DNA of 64,000 nt from Flavihumibacter sp. UBA7668. Its GTDB lineage: Bacteria; Bacteroidota; Bacteroidia; Chitinophagales; Chitinophagaceae. Below, piece after piece: positions 1 to 9,501 of this stretch. The stretch covers positions 124,001 to 188,000 of the forward strand of contig NZ_DLHM01000002.1 of NCBI RefSeq assembly GCF_002483205.1, given 5' to 3'. Both the position numbers and the translations under genes were made by a program. Position 1 is the first letter of the stretch; the number at the start of each line of letters is the position of its first letter. The notes below the pieces were generated by a model. The model searched no databases. It saw only the letters and a list, made by a program, of their open reading frames with translations, and was not told the origin of the DNA.

Positions 1-3000
1 ATCCGAGAGTAAGGGCCGTTACACAAAATCAATTATTCCCGGCACGTACACCGGATTATGGAACCGCTCAGTTGATTACGTTTGACCTTGCCTATTACCC
101 AACTGATCGTGGACCTTATAACTATGATACACGTCCGGGTAGCGTATCTGCCAATGGGAAACTCCTGAATCCGCAACAGCGCTGGGGTGGTATTATGCGC
201 GGACTCGATCAGGTTGATTTTGAAACAGGAAATGTTGAGTTTATTGAATTCTGGATGCAGGATCCGTTTATAATGCAACCCAACAGTAATGGCGGACAAT
301 TGTATTTCAACCTGGGTAATATTTCAGAAGATGTATTAAGAGACGGACGACGGTTTTTTGAAAATGGATTGCCCACTCCAAATATTCAGGCGGCGGTTGA
401 TTCCAGTTCTGCCTGGGGTAATTCTCCCAATAATCCAATTCAGGTTACTACTGCATTCAGTAATGATCCAACGGATCGTCCCTTTCAGGATGTGGGATTT
501 GATGGCCTGGATGATGAAGCGGAAAGAAGAAAATTCAGTTCTTATCTGAATCAGCTGGCAGCCACCTTTGGCACCAATTCACCTGCCTATCAACAAGCCC
601 TTGCAGATCCTTCGAATGATAATTTCCGGAACTACCGCGATGAGTTTTATAATAATCCCGATGGAGATATACTTGCCCGTTATAAACAGATCAACAACCC
701 GCATGGCAACTCACCAATTGCAGCAGCTAACTCTACAGTAACAACTGCATTTACATTATATCCGGATCAGGAAGATTTAAACCGCGATAACACCTTAAAC
801 GAACTCGAAGAATATTTTCAGTACCGCGTGAATCTTCGTCCGCAGGATCTGGTAGTTGGACAAAACTATATTACCGATGAACGAATCATTGCAGGAGAAG
901 GACCTCAGCAGAAATGGTATCTGTTCCGGATTCCAATTGCGGAGTACGAGCAAAAAGTAGGAAATATTCCTGATTTTAAATCCATTCGATTTATCCGGAT
1001 GTTCCTGACCGGATTTGAAGATTCTGTCATCACCCGCTTTGCAAAACTGGAATTGGTTCGAAACCAATGGCGTCGTTTTTCTTTTGAATTGGATACCACA
1101 GGAACCTATCAGCCGCTTCCGGAAAATAGTCCCACTGAGTTTAATGTGCTGGCTGTAAATGTGGAAGAAAACGGATCGCGTTCACCGGTGAATTACCTCA
1201 TTCCTCCCGGCATTCTCCGGGTGCAGCAATTGAGTAATAACAATGTGAATATTCTTCAGAACGAACAGGCGATGAGTATGAAAATTTGTAACCTGCCAAG
1301 TACAGATGGGCGGGGTGTTTTCAAAACCATGAACCTGGATCTGCGTCAGTATGGAGAAATGAAAATGTTTGTGCACGCAGAAAGTGTGGTTGGTTCACCG
1401 GCCATTCAGGATAATGATCTTTCAGCGGTGATTCGACTCGGGAATGATTTTGTAGGGAACTATTATGAAATTCGCATACCCCTGAAAGTTACCCCTTTTG
1501 GCAGGTATACTGATTCGCAGGGCGATATTGTTTGGCCAACCCAGAACGAATTGAATTTATCCATTCAGCGATTAATCAATCTTAAATTAAGCCGCAACAG
1601 TTCTACTCAAACCAATCTGTATTATTCCGAAACGGACGATGATGGAAAAACCTATGCCATATTTGGTAATCCGAATCTGGGGGAAGTGCGCGGTATGTTT
1701 ATGGGAATTGTAAACAATTCAGGCAGCCCTGTTTGCTCAGAAGTCTGGTTCAATGAATTAAGGCTTTCCTCTCTTGATGAAAGTGGCGGATGGGCGGCAA
1801 CTGGCCGGGTGGATATCAAACTGGCGGATCTTGGAACCGTGTCAATGTCCGCCGCCGCACGCAGTATTGGATTTGGTAATCTGGAGCAGCGTGTGAATGA
1901 GCGCAGCAGGGAAAATTTCACTCAGATTGATGCCGCTGCAAATCTGGAGCTGGGCAAACTATTACCTGCAAAAGCAGGCATTTCAATACCCGTTTATGCA
2001 GGATATTCTCAAACTGTTTTAACACCTGAGTATGATCCTTATGATCTGGATGTTAAACTGAAAGATAAACTGAATGCGGCCAGTGGAGCTGATCGGGATT
2101 CTATCCGAAATGAAGCGGTGGATGTAACAACTACCAAAACAATCAATTTTACCAATGTTCGTAAACTGAATACAACGGGTAAAAAACAAAAAATCTACAG
2201 TGTTGAAAATTTTGATGTCAGTTATTCCTATACCAAAGTTGAACGGTTTAGTCCGCTGATTGAATCAGAAGAAATGGCCAGGCATCGCGCAGGATTGGGA
2301 TATAATTTCACCGGTACACCCAAATACTGGGAGCCATTCAAGAAGAAATTCAAAGGGCCATCTAAATGGTATGATCTGGTGAAGGAATTCAATTTTAATT
2401 ATGCCCCATCCCTGCTTAGTTTCCGTGCTGATGTGAACCGGCAGTTTGGTGCTATCCGCCCAAGAAATGTAGGCGGACCAAAAGGCATTATTCCGGAAAC
2501 CTATGATAAGTATTTTACGTTTGATCGGTATTATAATCTGCGTTGGGATCTGACCCGCTCGCTTAATATTGATTTTACTGCTGTCAATCGGGCAAGGGTA
2601 GATGAAGACTCCGGCAGACTCGATCGGAATGAGAGAAGACGGATGTGGCAATTGTTCTGGCGCGGTGGAAGAAATGTTACGTATGACCAATCGGCTAATA
2701 TTACCTATACGCTTCCAACTAACCGTATACCCATACTAGATTGGACTACCATTCGGGTAGGTTATACTGCCCGATATAACTGGCTGACTGCTTCACAGGA
2801 TGAATTCGCCAAAAGCCTGGGTAATTTTATTACCAATGGGCAGGAAAAAAATATGGCAGCGGAACTGGATTTCACCAGACTCTATGCAAAATCAAGGTGG
2901 TTACGGGCCATCGACTGGGATGCTCCGCAGGCAGCTCCTTCAGATGAATCAAAGTCTGCATCGGATACAACCAGAAACAAGAAAGGTAAAATCAAAGTAA

Positions 3001-4484
3001 AACGCAACCCCAATGATTTACCTCAGGTTGGAACAGTGGTGAAAATAATTGGCCGGATAATCACTTCTGTAAAACGTGTAAGTGTACAGTATTCAGAAAC
3101 CGGTTCAACTTCACTTGCAGGTTATACGGATAGTAGTAAGTTCCTTGGAATGAATACCCGTACTACAGCACCGGGTTGGGGCTTCGTTTTTGGAAAACAA
3201 CCGGATACTTCATTCATCAATGATTTTGCACGGCGTGGTTTGATCACGAATAATCCATTGCTGAATAATTTAAACCGGCAGGATTTCAACCAGCGTTTAA
3301 GTATCACCGCGCAATTGATTCCGGTACGTGATCTGATGATTGACCTGAACCTGGATAAATCATTTGGAAAAAATTATTCCGAACTGTTTAAGGATACTGT
3401 AGGGAATGGAAGTTTTGCCAGGCTCAGTCCCTATGTTGCAGGCTCCTTCAATGTTAGTTATATTTCTTTCCAGACTTTGTTCGCAAAGTTTGAACCAAAT
3501 AAGGTAACAGAAACCTTCCAGCGTTTCCAGGAAAACCGGATTATTCTAAGTGAGCGTAATGCCTTGAAGAATCCATATTGGAATGCATTGGACCCGGCTG
3601 ATCAGCGATTGTCGGATGGCTATTATACCGGCTACAGCCGATATGCGCAGGATGTTTTGATTCCATCCTTCATAGCCGCTTACACCAACAAGGATCCTAA
3701 TTCAGTTGCATTGATTGAGCAGGAAAACAGCAGTGTACGATCCAATCCATTCCGAAATATTTTACCAAAACCAAACTGGCGGGTTACCTATACCGGACTT
3801 ACCAGGATACCCGGACTGGAAAAGACCTTCAGCAATGTAACACTGACCCATGCCTATAACAGCAGTCTGAGCATGAACAGCTTCAATAATAACCTGATGT
3901 ATGCTGATCCGCTGGCATTGAATGCACCTGGCTTTATTGATACAGCCACAGGTAATTTTTATCCCTATTTCCTGGTGCCGAATATTTCAATTTCTGAAGC
4001 ATTCTCGCCATTTATTGATATCGACATGCAGTTCACCAATCAGCTGACCCTGCGTTTCGAATATAAGAAGAGCCGGCAACTGAGTCTGAGTCTGATCGAT
4101 TTTCAGTTGAGTGAATCCCGTTCGGAAGAATTTACGGTGGGCGTGGGTTGGCGGAAAAGAGGATTGAATCTTCCTTTTAAAATAAAAATGCCGGGTAGTA
4201 AACAGGCTTCCAAAGAACTCTCGAATGATCTGAATATGCGACTGGATCTTGGCCTGCGCGATGATGCAACAGCTAATAGCAGGCTCGATCAGGAAGCGGC
4301 CTTGCCAACAGCCGGACAAAAAGTAGTGACCATTTCGCCTTCGATTGATTATGTATTGAATAACCGAATCAATCTTCGCCTTTTCTTTGATCAGCGAAGA
4401 ACGATACCGAAAATTTCAACATCCGCCCCAATAACCACTACGCGTGCAGGATTGCAGATTCGAATTTCACTTGCACAGCAATAA
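1..4484 (+). CDS. sprA: SprA, T9SS outer-membrane translocon protein (C-terminal part)
   Basis: SprA is the giant outer-membrane barrel of the type IX secretion system, through which cargo with a T9SS signal leaves the periplasm; it is also needed for gliding in gliding species. The reading frame (frame 3) is open from the first base, so the 5' part lies outside the window; about 1,494 residues are visible, against roughly 2,400 in full SprA proteins. Supporting motifs are the early DLAYYPTDRGPYNYDT stretch, WGGIMRGL, ETGNVEFIEFWMQDPF, and many alternating aromatic beta-strand segments up to the last residues RISLAQQ. The TTG at 72 is only an internal in-frame codon and not the start. A hairpin with a T-rich tail follows the stop. 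Identification is by remembered family motifs. Confidence 0.93.
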   Translation, partial: PRVRAVTQNQLFPARTPDYGTAQLITFDLAYYPTDRGPYNYDTRPGSVSANGKLLNPQQRWGGIMRGLDQVDFETGNVEFIEFWMQDPFIMQPNSNGGQLYFNLGNISEDVLRDGRRFFENGLPTPNIQAAVDSSSAWGNSPNNPIQVTTAFSNDPTDRPFQDVGFDGLDDEAERRKFSSYLNQLAATFGTNSPAYQQALADPSNDNFRNYRDEFYNNPDGDILARYKQINNPHGNSPIAAANSTVTTAFTLYPDQEDLNRDNTLNELEEYFQYRVNLRPQDLVVGQNYITDERIIAGEGPQQKWYLFRIPIAEYEQKVGNIPDFKSIRFIRMFLTGFEDSVITRFAKLELVRNQWRRFSFELDTTGTYQPLPENSPTEFNVLAVNVEENGSRSPVNYLIPPGILRVQQLSNNNVNILQNEQAMSMKICNLPSTDGRGVFKTMNLDLRQYGEMKMFVHAESVVGSPAIQDNDLSAVIRLGNDFVGNYYEIRIPLKVTPFGRYTDSQGDIVWPTQNELNLSIQRLINLKLSRNSSTQTNLYYSETDDDGKTYAIFGNPNLGEVRGMFMGIVNNSGSPVCSEVWFNELRLSSLDESGGWAATGRVDIKLADLGTVSMSAAARSIGFGNLEQRVNERSRENFTQIDAAANLELGKLLPAKAGISIPVYAGYSQTVLTPEYDPYDLDVKLKDKLNAASGADRDSIRNEAVDVTTTKTINFTNVRKLNTTGKKQKIYSVENFDVSYSYTKVERFSPLIESEEMARHRAGLGYNFTGTPKYWEPFKKKFKGPSKWYDLVKEFNFNYAPSLLSFRADVNRQFGAIRPRNVGGPKGIIPETYDKYFTFDRYYNLRWDLTRSLNIDFTAVNRARVDEDSGRLDRNERRRMWQLFWRGGRNVTYDQSANITYTLPTNRIPILDWTTIRVGYTARYNWLTASQDEFAKSLGNFITNGQEKNMAAELDFTRLYAKSRWLRAIDWDAPQAAPSDESKSASDTTRNKKGKIKVKRNPNDLPQVGTVVKIIGRIITSVKRVSVQYSETGSTSLAGYTDSSKFLGMNTRTTAPGWGFVFGKQPDTSFINDFARRGLITNNPLLNNLNRQDFNQRLSITAQLIPVRDLMIDLNLDKSFGKNYSELFKDTVGNGSFARLSPYVAGSFNVSYISFQTLFAKFEPNKVTETFQRFQENRIILSERNALKNPYWNALDPADQRLSDGYYTGYSRYAQDVLIPSFIAAYTNKDPNSVALIEQENSSVRSNPFRNILPKPNWRVTYTGLTRIPGLEKTFSNVTLTHAYNSSLSMNSFNNNLMYADPLALNAPGFIDTATGNFYPYFLVPNISISEAFSPFIDIDMQFTNQLTLRFEYKKSRQLSLSLIDFQLSESRSEEFTVGVGWRKRGLNLPFKIKMPGSKQASKELSNDLNMRLDLGLRDDATANSRLDQEAALPTAGQKVVTISPSIDYVLNNRINLRLFFDQRRTIPKISTSAPITTTRAGLQIRISLAQQ

Positions 4485-4602
4485 AGAAATCAATGTTGAA
4501 CAGTTAAGAATAACCACATTAGGGTATTGTGAAAAAAACAGCAGGTGGTATCTTTGCTGTACAGCATTGCTGAAAAATATTACAGGACGGTTGGTTATAC
4601 TG

Positions 4603-4641
4603 AAGAGGCCCGGAATTACTCCAGGCTTCTTTAGTTTTTTT
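4603..4641 (+). terminator. Probable Rho-independent terminator after sprA
   Basis: AAGAGGCC at 4603-4610 can pair with GGCTTCTT at 4624-4631 (one G:T pair, 13-base loop), followed by a T-rich run to 4641. It sits about 120 bases after the sprA stop and touches the 3' end of the opposing gene. Confidence 0.5.
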
Positions 4642-5152
4642 ATTTTCCAGTTGTAGCGGTTCTTTTATCCGTTCGTTTAAACAACATTACATAGCCGCAT
4701 AAATCCTTTTGTTTATTGTTGATCTGAACCGGTTTGATGATATGGTATTCGCTTGATGCAGGTTCATACGTGAAATTGATCACATTGGCCGATGCATCTT
4801 TTTTCAGGTTCTTACGGTAGATGACCATTTTCTCCATGTAATCATACATGCGCACTTCATGCAATCTGGATTCCGGATTTCCAACATATACAAAGCTGTA
4901 CCATTCGCCCTGTGTAAGAGGAACGATAATCGGCATTTCATATTGACTTTCCATCTGCATGCTGGCTTCTCTCATCAGAGAAAATCCATTGGAAGAATAG
5001 TATCGCTTGAGGCTGTCGATCTGGTGCTGAACAGTATTGGTCTGGCAGGATTGCTGCCGGATAAGGTCCTGTGCCTGGACCGAATGGGTGCATATACAAG
5101 CCACCAGGAAAGTGGCAGTGGTAATAAGGTTTTTCATCCTATCAGTTTTCAT
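4640..5152 (-). CDS. Hypothetical secreted protein
   Basis: No family is recognised. The 170-residue product begins with a typical Sec signal (basic start, hydrophobic run TTATFLVACICTHSV, then AQA-like cleavage near residue 27), so it should be periplasmic or surface-exposed. The mature part is short and polar and rich in Tyr, Met and charged residues (EVRMYDYMEKMVIYRKNLKKDA), with no visible metal or catalytic motif. A second ATG at 5137 would give a more conventional signal peptide starting MKNLITT. It converges on sprA; its stop lies inside the T-rich tail of the sprA terminator. It is separated from the SDR gene upstream by about 125 bases containing a hairpin, so it is probably transcribed alone. 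Confidence 0.7.
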   Translation of the reverse strand: MKTDRMKNLITTATFLVACICTHSVQAQDLIRQQSCQTNTVQHQIDSLKRYYSSNGFSLMREASMQMESQYEMPIIVPLTQGEWYSFVYVGNPESRLHEVRMYDYMEKMVIYRKNLKKDASANVINFTYEPASSEYHIIKPVQINNKQKDLCGYVMLFKRTDKRTATTGK

Positions 5153-5210
5153 TCATCAAAAACCATACAGTTTTTGAAAGGGTTCGGAATTCCAGAAATA
5201 AACGATAGGA

Positions 5211-5241
5211 GAGGCCTGCTATTGTTGACAGGCCCCGATTT
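5211..5241. terminator. Hairpin between two minus-strand genes, possible terminator
   Basis: GAGGCCTG (5211-5218) pairs with CAGGCCCC (5229-5236) over a 10-base loop. On the + strand it is followed by GATTTTT. On the minus strand, where the SDR gene ends at 5279, the tail is only moderately T-rich. Direction is uncertain. Confidence 0.35.
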
Positions 5242-5278
5242 TTACAAGGTATTCGCTAAGTTGACCGGTTTTTAAGTG

Positions 5279-6049
5279 TTATCCATTATCCTTATGGAAT
5301 AAATAAGCATTTGCCTGAGCGGTGCAGGTGATTTCCAGGTCGTTGATACATACATGTGCTGGCCGACTGGCGCAAAACCAGATGGTTTCTGCAATATCCT
5401 CTGCCTCCAGGGGTTGAAAACCTTCGTAAACAGCAGTTGCTTTGTCGGTATCTCCTTTAAAACGAACCACAGAAAACTCCGTTTCCGCAGCTCCGGGGTG
5501 AATGGCCGTAACCTTGATGCCATGGCGTAATAAATCGACCCGCATAGACCTGGAAAGGGCATCTAAAGCGTGTTTGGAGGCGCAGTATACATTACCGCGC
5601 TCATAAATTTCTTTGGCCGCAATAGACCCCATATTGATAATATGCCCTTTTTTATTTGCAATCATGCCCGGCAGTATGGCACGTGTTACATAGATCACCC
5701 CTTTCAGGTTGGTGTCGATCATGGTTTCCCAGTCATCCATATCGGCTTCTTCAAAATAATCGCGGCCCAGTGCCAGTCCGGCATTGTTAAAGAGCAGATC
5801 GATTTTTTTCCAATCGGATTCCAGATTCCCAATTTGCTGAAATACAGCCTCTTTATCACGCACATCAAAAACCAGGGTCTGGCATTTTGTTCCAAATTTA
5901 TTGTAGAGTTCTGTCTCCAGTTCTTTCAGGCGGTCGGCCCTTCTTCCTGTTAAAATGAGCTGGTACCCTTTTTCTGCCAGTTTACGTGCGGTGGCCAGTC
6001 CAAATCCGGCTGTTGCACCGGTTATTAATGCAATATGTGTCATGTTCAA
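5279..6049 (-). CDS. SDR family NAD(P)-dependent oxidoreductase
   Basis: This is a classical short-chain dehydrogenase/reductase of 256 residues. It shows the cofactor motif TGATAGFG at residues 10-17, NNAG at 88-91, and the catalytic Ser142, Tyr155 and Lys159 (YCASK context). The GRRADRL stretch after strand two, with Arg residues, suggests NADP(H). The overall look is closest to the YdfG / 3-hydroxy acid or serine dehydrogenase group, but the substrate cannot be read from sequence. A second ATG two codons in (6043) is equally possible as the start. It ends about 125 bases before the small secreted protein and begins only 15 bases after the PKD protein stop, so co-transcription with that gene is possible without implying shared function. 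Confidence 0.88.
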   Translation of the reverse strand: MNMTHIALITGATAGFGLATARKLAEKGYQLILTGRRADRLKELETELYNKFGTKCQTLVFDVRDKEAVFQQIGNLESDWKKIDLLFNNAGLALGRDYFEEADMDDWETMIDTNLKGVIYVTRAILPGMIANKKGHIINMGSIAAKEIYERGNVYCASKHALDALSRSMRVDLLRHGIKVTAIHPGAAETEFSVVRFKGDTDKATAVYEGFQPLEAEDIAETIWFCASRPAHVCINDLEITCTAQANAYLFHKDNG

Positions 6050-6064
6050 GCTGCTTTCTGCTAA

Positions 6065-8716
6065 TTACCGTATTAAAACAACGGTACCTTTCTTAAATAT
6101 TGTTTTACCCGTATAATCGGTTCCATGTACCATCCAAACATAGGTGTCGGTGCCCTGATCCCGTCCTGCCACTTTACCATCCCAGCCCTGGCTGGCTATT
6201 CCACTGCTGTATACCAGCTGACCCCATCGGTTGAATACCCTGAAATATTCAATTCGGGCAATACCCACAGGAATCGGACGGAACAGGGCATTGTTATTTC
6301 GTCCGGGTGTGAAGGCATTCGGGACAAATATATCCGGAGCCGACGTATAAACAGCAATATTGATGGTATCATAAGCAAAACAATCTTCCGGTGTGGATAC
6401 CCGAACAGAATAGGTTTGGCTCTGGGTGATGTTTGCAATAGGGTCGGCAATAGTGGGATCGCTTAATCCTGTTGAAGGCTCCCATCGATAAATTTCGGCA
6501 CCCCTTGCCCTCAGTTGCAATGGTTGTCCAAGTACAATTGCCGTATCATTTCCTGCAAAAGCAGGAATTGGCGGACGCACACCAACCAACACGGTATCTG
6601 TACTTGGTTTCGGACAGCCAATGGTGTCTGTAACAGTCAAAACATAGGAGGTTGAAAAGCGGGGATATGCTATTGGGGTGAGGGTATTTTCGTCTAACAA
6701 AAAACTCCGTGGACTCCAGTTAAAGAAAGCCCCCTGAATGGTTCCGATCAGCATAGAGGAATCTCCAAAACAAATGACCCTGTCTTCACCGGCATTCACC
6801 GGTGGGTAGGGAACAGTACGGATAGTAAGCTGATCAGTGGCAGTACAACCACCGATTCGTGCCAAAACAGAATAGATAGTGGTTGCAGTGGGTGTAACAA
6901 AGGGCGTTTTAGAATTCGGATCATCAAAATCAGCAGCAGGTGTCCATTCAAAGCGAAGGCCATCGCCGAAGGCAGTAACCTGAACCGGGTCAGTTAAACA
7001 AATAGTGGTATCCGGTGAAACACTCAGGGTTACCTGATCAACTACACGAACCAGCACGGAATCATCTGCGGTACATCCATTGTCATTCAGGTTGACTTTA
7101 TACGTTGTGGTTGTTTTAGGGAATACTACCGGATTGGGTGTATTGGCAAAGCGGATATTGGTGCCGGGTGTCCAGGTGAAAACCGGATTTAAGGTTCCCG
7201 GTGCAGTTGCAATCAGCGGCAGTTCATCGATGCTGCAAATCAGCGTGTCTTTGAATGGCAGCAGTAAAGTCGGACGATCCCGAACTTCTACCTGCGCCGT
7301 CGCAGTACCCCTGCAACCTTTATTGCTTTCCACCTGGAGGGTAACTGTTTTAAAGCCGAGCGAATTATATTTATAGGAAGGGTTTTGGGTTATGGCAACA
7401 TCCGTATCGGTGGTTTCATCTCCAAAATTCCAGGACCATTTACTAACCGTTCCATATTGGCTTCTTGTGGTATCAATAAAATTGAAGGGAGTCAGTACAC
7501 AGGATCCGTTGAAGACAAATCCCGGAAAAAATCCCGGATAAACCCTTGCCAGCGTAGTAGTGGAATCAACACATTGTCCGGCTGCAAGCAATACTTTCAA
7601 CTTAACGGTATAGGTTCCTGAATCTGTGTATTGGTGCTGGATTTGTCCAAGTGCCGTGCGCACGGTATCATTTGGGCTGCCATCACCAAAGTTCCAGATA
7701 TAGACGGCTCCGGCAGGATTGGCCTGACCATTTTGAAAGGTAACATTGAAATCGTCGCAGAAACTATAATCAGGTGATAGAAATGCTCGTAGTGGCTGAC
7801 AGTTGGATACAGCGATATGAATATCTTTTCGATGTGTATTTATCAGGATGCCTTGCCGGTATTCCCGGGCACAAACCGTAACTACATACTGGCCAACTGC
7901 ATTGGGCGCAACACCTGAAATCAATCCCGTCTGTCGGTTGATAGATACACCACCTCCCAACGGACTTGCACCACTGAATCCACCATTGTAATTGACCCGG
8001 GTGTGAGGAGGTGCGGAAGTGGGGTTGGGTGATGTACAGGTTACACAGGCGCCGGGCTCACGTCCACCTCCAATATAAGCATCACATAAATCATATACCA
8101 GTGAATCTCCATCGGCATCTTCTGCAGAAAAATCAAAGTTGAAATTGGTTCCAATGCAAATGGCGATGGCATCATTCGGATTGAAAGTTGGACTGGAATT
8201 ATCGATTGCATCCGCCAGTGCACGGGTGCCTGGTATTTCGCAGGAATAGGTAGCACCGATATCTCCACTATTGCCCGCCACATTCCGGATATTATCAATT
8301 CGGCAACAACGCTGAAAAGCAATTGAATAACCGTCTTGTGAGTTTGCTAATGTAACAATAGTTGTATAATAGCGAAGACGATAACATACATCAGTAGGCG
8401 GGTTGAGAATACAGGGGTTTGAATTGGGATCATATTCAATTCGCTGATCCCTTAATAAAGAGGCATTCACAGATCTAAGAAACCTTGTACCACCAGTTTT
8501 ACTGAAAATGGTAAAATCTACATCGGAATCCAATTGCCCATCTCCTCTGGCACTACAATCTACGTATAGTTTTAATGTTAATTCGTAACGGGAAGAATCT
8601 GCTGTTGCACCGGCACCAAGGTATCTGTATGTTAACTCACCTCCTCGTATATGCGCAGCCAACAGAGAGGAACAGAATCCCATAAGAGCCAACAGCAGTA
8701 TACCAATTGTTTTCAT
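6065..8716 (-). CDS. PKD-domain surface protein with CHU_C (T9SS type B) C-terminus
   Basis: A secreted 883-residue adhesin-like protein. It starts with a signal peptide (IGILLLALMGFCSSLLA) followed by the HIRGGELTYRYLGA opening common in Bacteroidota surface proteins. It then has at least two PKD repeats with the hallmark W-N-F-G-D-G/E (about residues 340 and 425), several Ig-like repeats rich in Thr-Thr-Tyr, and a final about 90-residue gliding-motility C-terminal domain (FVPNAFTP, FRVFNRWGQLVY, GWDGK, G-T-Y-W-like, ending KKGTVVLIR). This domain is the known type B signal for T9SS export, so SprA at the window start belongs to its secretion route. It has no catalytic domain, and its function is presumably adhesion or cell-surface structure. 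Confidence 0.9.
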   Translation of the reverse strand: MKTIGILLLALMGFCSSLLAAHIRGGELTYRYLGAGATADSSRYELTLKLYVDCSARGDGQLDSDVDFTIFSKTGGTRFLRSVNASLLRDQRIEYDPNSNPCILNPPTDVCYRLRYYTTIVTLANSQDGYSIAFQRCCRIDNIRNVAGNSGDIGATYSCEIPGTRALADAIDNSSPTFNPNDAIAICIGTNFNFDFSAEDADGDSLVYDLCDAYIGGGREPGACVTCTSPNPTSAPPHTRVNYNGGFSGASPLGGGVSINRQTGLISGVAPNAVGQYVVTVCAREYRQGILINTHRKDIHIAVSNCQPLRAFLSPDYSFCDDFNVTFQNGQANPAGAVYIWNFGDGSPNDTVRTALGQIQHQYTDSGTYTVKLKVLLAAGQCVDSTTTLARVYPGFFPGFVFNGSCVLTPFNFIDTTRSQYGTVSKWSWNFGDETTDTDVAITQNPSYKYNSLGFKTVTLQVESNKGCRGTATAQVEVRDRPTLLLPFKDTLICSIDELPLIATAPGTLNPVFTWTPGTNIRFANTPNPVVFPKTTTTYKVNLNDNGCTADDSVLVRVVDQVTLSVSPDTTICLTDPVQVTAFGDGLRFEWTPAADFDDPNSKTPFVTPTATTIYSVLARIGGCTATDQLTIRTVPYPPVNAGEDRVICFGDSSMLIGTIQGAFFNWSPRSFLLDENTLTPIAYPRFSTSYVLTVTDTIGCPKPSTDTVLVGVRPPIPAFAGNDTAIVLGQPLQLRARGAEIYRWEPSTGLSDPTIADPIANITQSQTYSVRVSTPEDCFAYDTINIAVYTSAPDIFVPNAFTPGRNNNALFRPIPVGIARIEYFRVFNRWGQLVYSSGIASQGWDGKVAGRDQGTDTYVWMVHGTDYTGKTIFKKGTVVLIR

Positions 8717-8733
8717 TCAAAATGGTTGATCGA

Positions 8734-9501
8734 CTACGCAGGCAGATCGGAAAGAAAATCAAACAATGCTTTATTAAATAACAGGGGTTCTTCCAGCATG
8801 CCCATGTGCCCGGACTTGTCAAGTATATAAATATAGGACAATTCAGGGAGATAAACCTGTTGCATGGAGTCGCTAAAAAGGATGGCCTGATCTTCGCGGC
8901 CGATTAAAAACAGCACCGGAAAGGGGGCTGTTTTCAGGATTTCTGTACGGTCTGGCCTCGCAATCATGGCATTATAAAATGCGATCAATGCTGCCGGTCC
9001 CATATATAGATGCCGCTCCGTTAATTCCCTGATCTGTTCATTCATCGAAATCCTGTTTTTTTCCGTAAACAGGTTGGGTGTTGATGCTTCCAGAAAGGGC
9101 CCTGCTCCATGTTTGCTGATAAAATCAATGCTCTTGCGCCGGGCTTCTTTTTTTGTTTCATTATCGGCAAAAGCACTCGAATGCAAAAGACCTAATCCTT
9201 CCAGCAGTGCTGGAAAAAGTTCTGCAAAAGCCAGACTGATATAACCACCCATTGAATGGCCTAATAAGGTACATTTTTTAATACCTTCTTTATCCAGAAT
9301 CTGTTTAATTCCGGCAGCCATGGATTCCATAGTCAATTCAACAGAAACAGGCGTCCTGCCTGTACCAGGTAAATCAGGAACAATTACTTTAAACGATTTT
9401 TGCATCCATTCCACCTGCCGGTTCCAAATCCGGCTGTCTTCTCCAAAACCATGTATCAATACCACGGTTTTTCCCTCGCCGCTTATAGTATAGTGCATCA
9501 T
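8734..9501 (-). CDS. Alpha/beta-fold hydrolase
   Basis: A 255-residue alpha/beta hydrolase. The oxyanion strand HGFGEDSRIW follows VVLIHG, the nucleophile elbow GHSMGGY puts Ser83 at the active site, an acid is likely in IGREDQAI, and the catalytic His is in DKSGHMGMLEEP near the C-terminus. It lacks a signal peptide and is presumably cytoplasmic. The architecture fits esterase, haloperoxidase or MenH-like enzymes; the substrate cannot be assigned. Its ATG overlaps the lnt stop by four bases (ATGA), so the two are translationally coupled in one operon, although no direct functional link with lipoprotein acylation is evident. Confidence 0.85.
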   Translation of the reverse strand: MMHYTISGEGKTVVLIHGFGEDSRIWNRQVEWMQKSFKVIVPDLPGTGRTPVSVELTMESMAAGIKQILDKEGIKKCTLLGHSMGGYISLAFAELFPALLEGLGLLHSSAFADNETKKEARRKSIDFISKHGAGPFLEASTPNLFTEKNRISMNEQIRELTERHLYMGPAALIAFYNAMIARPDRTEILKTAPFPVLFLIGREDQAILFSDSMQQVYLPELSYIYILDKSGHMGMLEEPLLFNKALFDFLSDLPA